NCBI GenBank assembly: GCA_900545445.1
Contig: UQZH01000007.1
Coordinates: 1-63,414 of the forward strand
Reading direction: 5' to 3'
Source of the DNA: an uncultured Collinsella sp.
GTDB taxonomy: Bacteria > Actinomycetota > Coriobacteriia > Coriobacteriales > Coriobacteriaceae
Length of the DNA stretch: 63,414 nt
Shown here: positions 61,526-63,414 of the stretch, piece by piece
Position numbering within the stretch: the stretch's first letter is position 1
Layout: the number at the start of each line of letters is the position of its first letter
Made by a program: the position numbers and the translations under genes
The notes under the pieces: model-generated
The model's input: the letters and a program-made list of their open reading frames with translations, nothing else
Told to the model about the DNA's origin: nothing
The model's database searches: none

Positions 61526-62464
61526 ATGACAGACATCGTCCACATCGAAAACCTCGTCAAGCGCTACGACGATCTTATCGCGCTCGATCACTTTAACCTG
61601 AGCATCGCCCCCGGCGAGATCTTTGGCCTGCTGGGCCCCAACGGCTCGGGCAAGACCACGTCCATCAACTGTATTCTGCAGCTGCTTGCCTACGACAAAG
61701 GCACCATCGAGCTGTTCGGCGAACCCATGACGCCCGCCCGCTACGACCTCAAGCGCCGCATCGGCGTGGTGCCGCAGCAGGTGGCGGTGTTCGACGAGCT
61801 CACGGTGCGCGAGAACATCGACTATTTCTGCAGCCTCTACGTTAACGACCGCAAGCGCCGCCGTGCGCTGGTGGACGAGGCAATTGACTTTGTCGGGCTG
61901 GGCGACTTTACCAAGTTTCGCCCCGGCAAGCTCTCGGGTGGCCTGGCGCGTCGCCTCAACATTGCCTGCGGCATCGCGCACAAGCCCGAGCTCATCTTCT
62001 TTGATGAGCCCACGGTGGCGGTCGACCCGCAGAGCCGCAACGCCATCCTGGAGGGCATCTGCCGCCTGCGCGACGAGGGCGCCACGGTGGTGTATACCAG
62101 CCATTACATGGAGGAAGTCGAGCAGATTTGCAGCCGCATCATGATCATGGACGGCGGGCGCGTGCTGGCGCAGGGCACCAACGACGAGCTCAAGCGCATG
62201 ATTCAGATGGGCGAGCGCGTGACCGTCGAGGTCGGCGCTGTCGAGCCCGCTACGGTCGAGCGACTGCGCGCCCTCGAGCACGTGCTTTCGGTCGAGCTGT
62301 CCGGCGGCGAGCTCGTCTGCACCTGCGAAGCGAGCCCGCACAACCTGGTCGACATCCTCGACACATTGCGCGCCGCCGACGTTGCGCTCGGCCGCGTGTG
62401 GAGCGAGCCGCCGACCCTCAACGACGTGTTCCTCGAGATCACCGGCCGCGAGCTACGCGACTAG
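61526..62464 (+). CDS. ABC-2 type transporter ATP-binding protein
   Basis: 312 residues of the NatA/CcmA exporter class. Walker A GPNGSGKTT (about 45-53), signature LSGGLARRLNIA, Walker B IFFDEPTVAVDPQ and 'YTSHYMEE' (switch His). The C-terminal ~80 residues are the family's accessory domain. CAGGAGGG precedes the ATG. It is divergent from the two-component genes with a 197-bp gap; such pairs often export peptides or drugs and are induced by the adjacent system. Confidence 0.93.
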   Translation: MTDIVHIENLVKRYDDLIALDHFNLSIAPGEIFGLLGPNGSGKTTSINCILQLLAYDKGTIELFGEPMTPARYDLKRRIGVVPQQVAVFDELTVRENIDYFCSLYVNDRKRRRALVDEAIDFVGLGDFTKFRPGKLSGGLARRLNIACGIAHKPELIFFDEPTVAVDPQSRNAILEGICRLRDEGATVVYTSHYMEEVEQICSRIMIMDGGRVLAQGTNDELKRMIQMGERVTVEVGAVEPATVERLRALEHVLSVELSGGELVCTCEASPHNLVDILDTLRAADVALGRVWSEPPTLNDVFLEITGRELRD

Positions 62465-62474
62465 GGGGGCAGTC

Positions 62475-63414
62475 ATGTTCAGCACCATCATCACCACGGT
62501 CAAGACGCTGCTGCGCCGGCCGAGCACGTGGGTTTGGGGCGCTCTCTTTCCCATCGCGCTTTCCACGATGTTCATGTTTATGTTTGCGAACCTGAGCTCT
62601 GACGGCACGGTCGACCCGGTGCCGGTTGCCGTCGTGGCGGACGAGGCCTGGGACGCCTCGACCTTTAAGGACGTGGCGACGTCGCTCGACGAGGAGGGCG
62701 ACGACCAACTGCTCGAGATCCACGAGTGCGACGACGCAGCCGATGCGAACCGTGCGCTTAAGGCTGGCGAGGTCGCGGGCATCTATACGGTTGACGCCGA
62801 AGGCGCACCCAAGCTCACGCTGCTATCGAGCTACGACAGCTCGCGTGCCTCATCGGTGCTCACCGACCGCAGCATTCTGGAGACGGTGGCAAGCTCGTAT
62901 ACGCAAAACGCCGAGCTCATGTCCCAGATTGCCCAGGACAACCCGGCGGCGCTCGCCGACCCGGAGGCGGTTGCGCGCGCCCTGTCGCTCGAGGGCGGCA
63001 CCCGTCGCGTGAGCCTGACACGCACCACGCCCGACGGCACGGTCATCTACTACTACGCGCTCTTTGGCCTGGTCGCGATGATGTCTGCCGAGTTTGCCGC
63101 CTTGAGCGTCGTCGATTTGCAACCCAATCTGTCTGGTCTTGGCGCACGTCGCTGCGTGGGCGGCCTTTCCAAGACAGCGTCGCTGGCCGGCATCTTTGTC
63201 GGTTCGTGGCTGGTCTCCTTTGCCTCGATGGCAATCGCGATCGGCTACGTGCGCCTGGTCGTGGGCGTCGACTTTGGCGGGCGCGAGGGGCTGTGTCTGG
63301 TGGGCGGTGCCGCTTCCGCGCTTCCCGCCACGGGCCTGGGGCTCTTTGTGGGCACGCTTCCCGTTAAGGGCGGCAAGGCGTCCAAGTCCGGCATCCTTAC
63401 GGGCTTTGCTACCA
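62475..63414 (+). CDS. ABC-2 type permease, cut by the right edge
   Basis: 313 codons visible, no stop before the window ends. One membrane segment near residues 20-38 is followed by a large extracytoplasmic loop (about 45-190) with 'VAVVADEAWDASTF', then the first helices of the membrane core ('YYYALFGLVAMMSAEFAALSVVDLQ' and later). This is the usual ABC-2 plan. It begins 10 nt after the ATPase gene and is its partner. Confidence 0.88.
   Translation, partial: MFSTIITTVKTLLRRPSTWVWGALFPIALSTMFMFMFANLSSDGTVDPVPVAVVADEAWDASTFKDVATSLDEEGDDQLLEIHECDDAADANRALKAGEVAGIYTVDAEGAPKLTLLSSYDSSRASSVLTDRSILETVASSYTQNAELMSQIAQDNPAALADPEAVARALSLEGGTRRVSLTRTTPDGTVIYYYALFGLVAMMSAEFAALSVVDLQPNLSGLGARRCVGGLSKTASLAGIFVGSWLVSFASMAIAIGYVRLVVGVDFGGREGLCLVGGAASALPATGLGLFVGTLPVKGGKASKSGILTGFAT

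Overview
The window looks like chromosomal DNA of a Coriobacteriia gut anaerobe, most like Collinsella. This is an inference from the GC-rich coding style, the LuxR regulator fused to an MFS-like membrane domain, the LAxTG-type cell-wall anchors, the Nfn and Ech energy enzymes, and the abundant intergenic hairpins. No rRNA is present to confirm it. About 40 protein genes and one tRNA can be supported. The last gene runs off the right edge.

Left part (1-7.4 kb): a parvulin-type foldase, a YqeY protein, a four-gene polar amino-acid ABC importer with a Tat-type lipoprotein binding protein, a cytidylate-kinase-like protein, and a membrane LuxR regulator on the minus strand. Surface region 1 (7.6-16.9 kb): two wall-anchored proteins of 661 and 2202 residues. 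Their C-terminal anchors and downstream hairpin repeats are near-copies of each other. Housekeeping block (16.9-31.8 kb): nfnBA, pth, prs and glmU on the minus strand; an ECF vitamin/metal transporter (T, fused double ATPase, S); exonuclease III; a sirtuin; a FolP-FolK fusion; a divergent BirA-like protein; and coaX.

Accessory region (32-53 kb): an initiator tRNA-Met with a good promoter, then an IS200-type element. Directly beside the element lies a strikingly regular array of six 57-bp palindromes at about 80-bp pitch. Next come an Old Yellow Enzyme-type flavoprotein, an AAA_14/DUF4143 ATPase preceded by five 12-bp direct repeats at exactly 23-bp pitch, and a four-gene surface operon (three single-pass proteins plus a 3550-residue GGxxG-repeat protein). 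An AlbA_2 regulator gene follows, bracketed on both sides by 20-bp palindromic tandem repeats.

Right part (53-63.4 kb): a complete Ech-type group 4 [NiFe] hydrogenase in which the EchA and EchB membrane subunits are fused, then a two-component system divergent from an ABC-2 exporter. Nfn and Ech together point to fermentative electron flow in which reduced ferredoxin is balanced against NAD(P)H and discharged as H2 across an ion-pumping membrane enzyme.

The best candidate for an undescribed system is the family of 57-bp palindromes: 11 copies in three clusters, each with 16-bp arms, a 24-26-nt centre carrying an A or T run, and a pitch of 79-81 bp. Two clusters sit behind wall-anchored surface genes and one beside a Y1 transposase. 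The 23-bp-pitch and 20-bp-pitch arrays beside two lone ATPase/regulator genes are next in interest.
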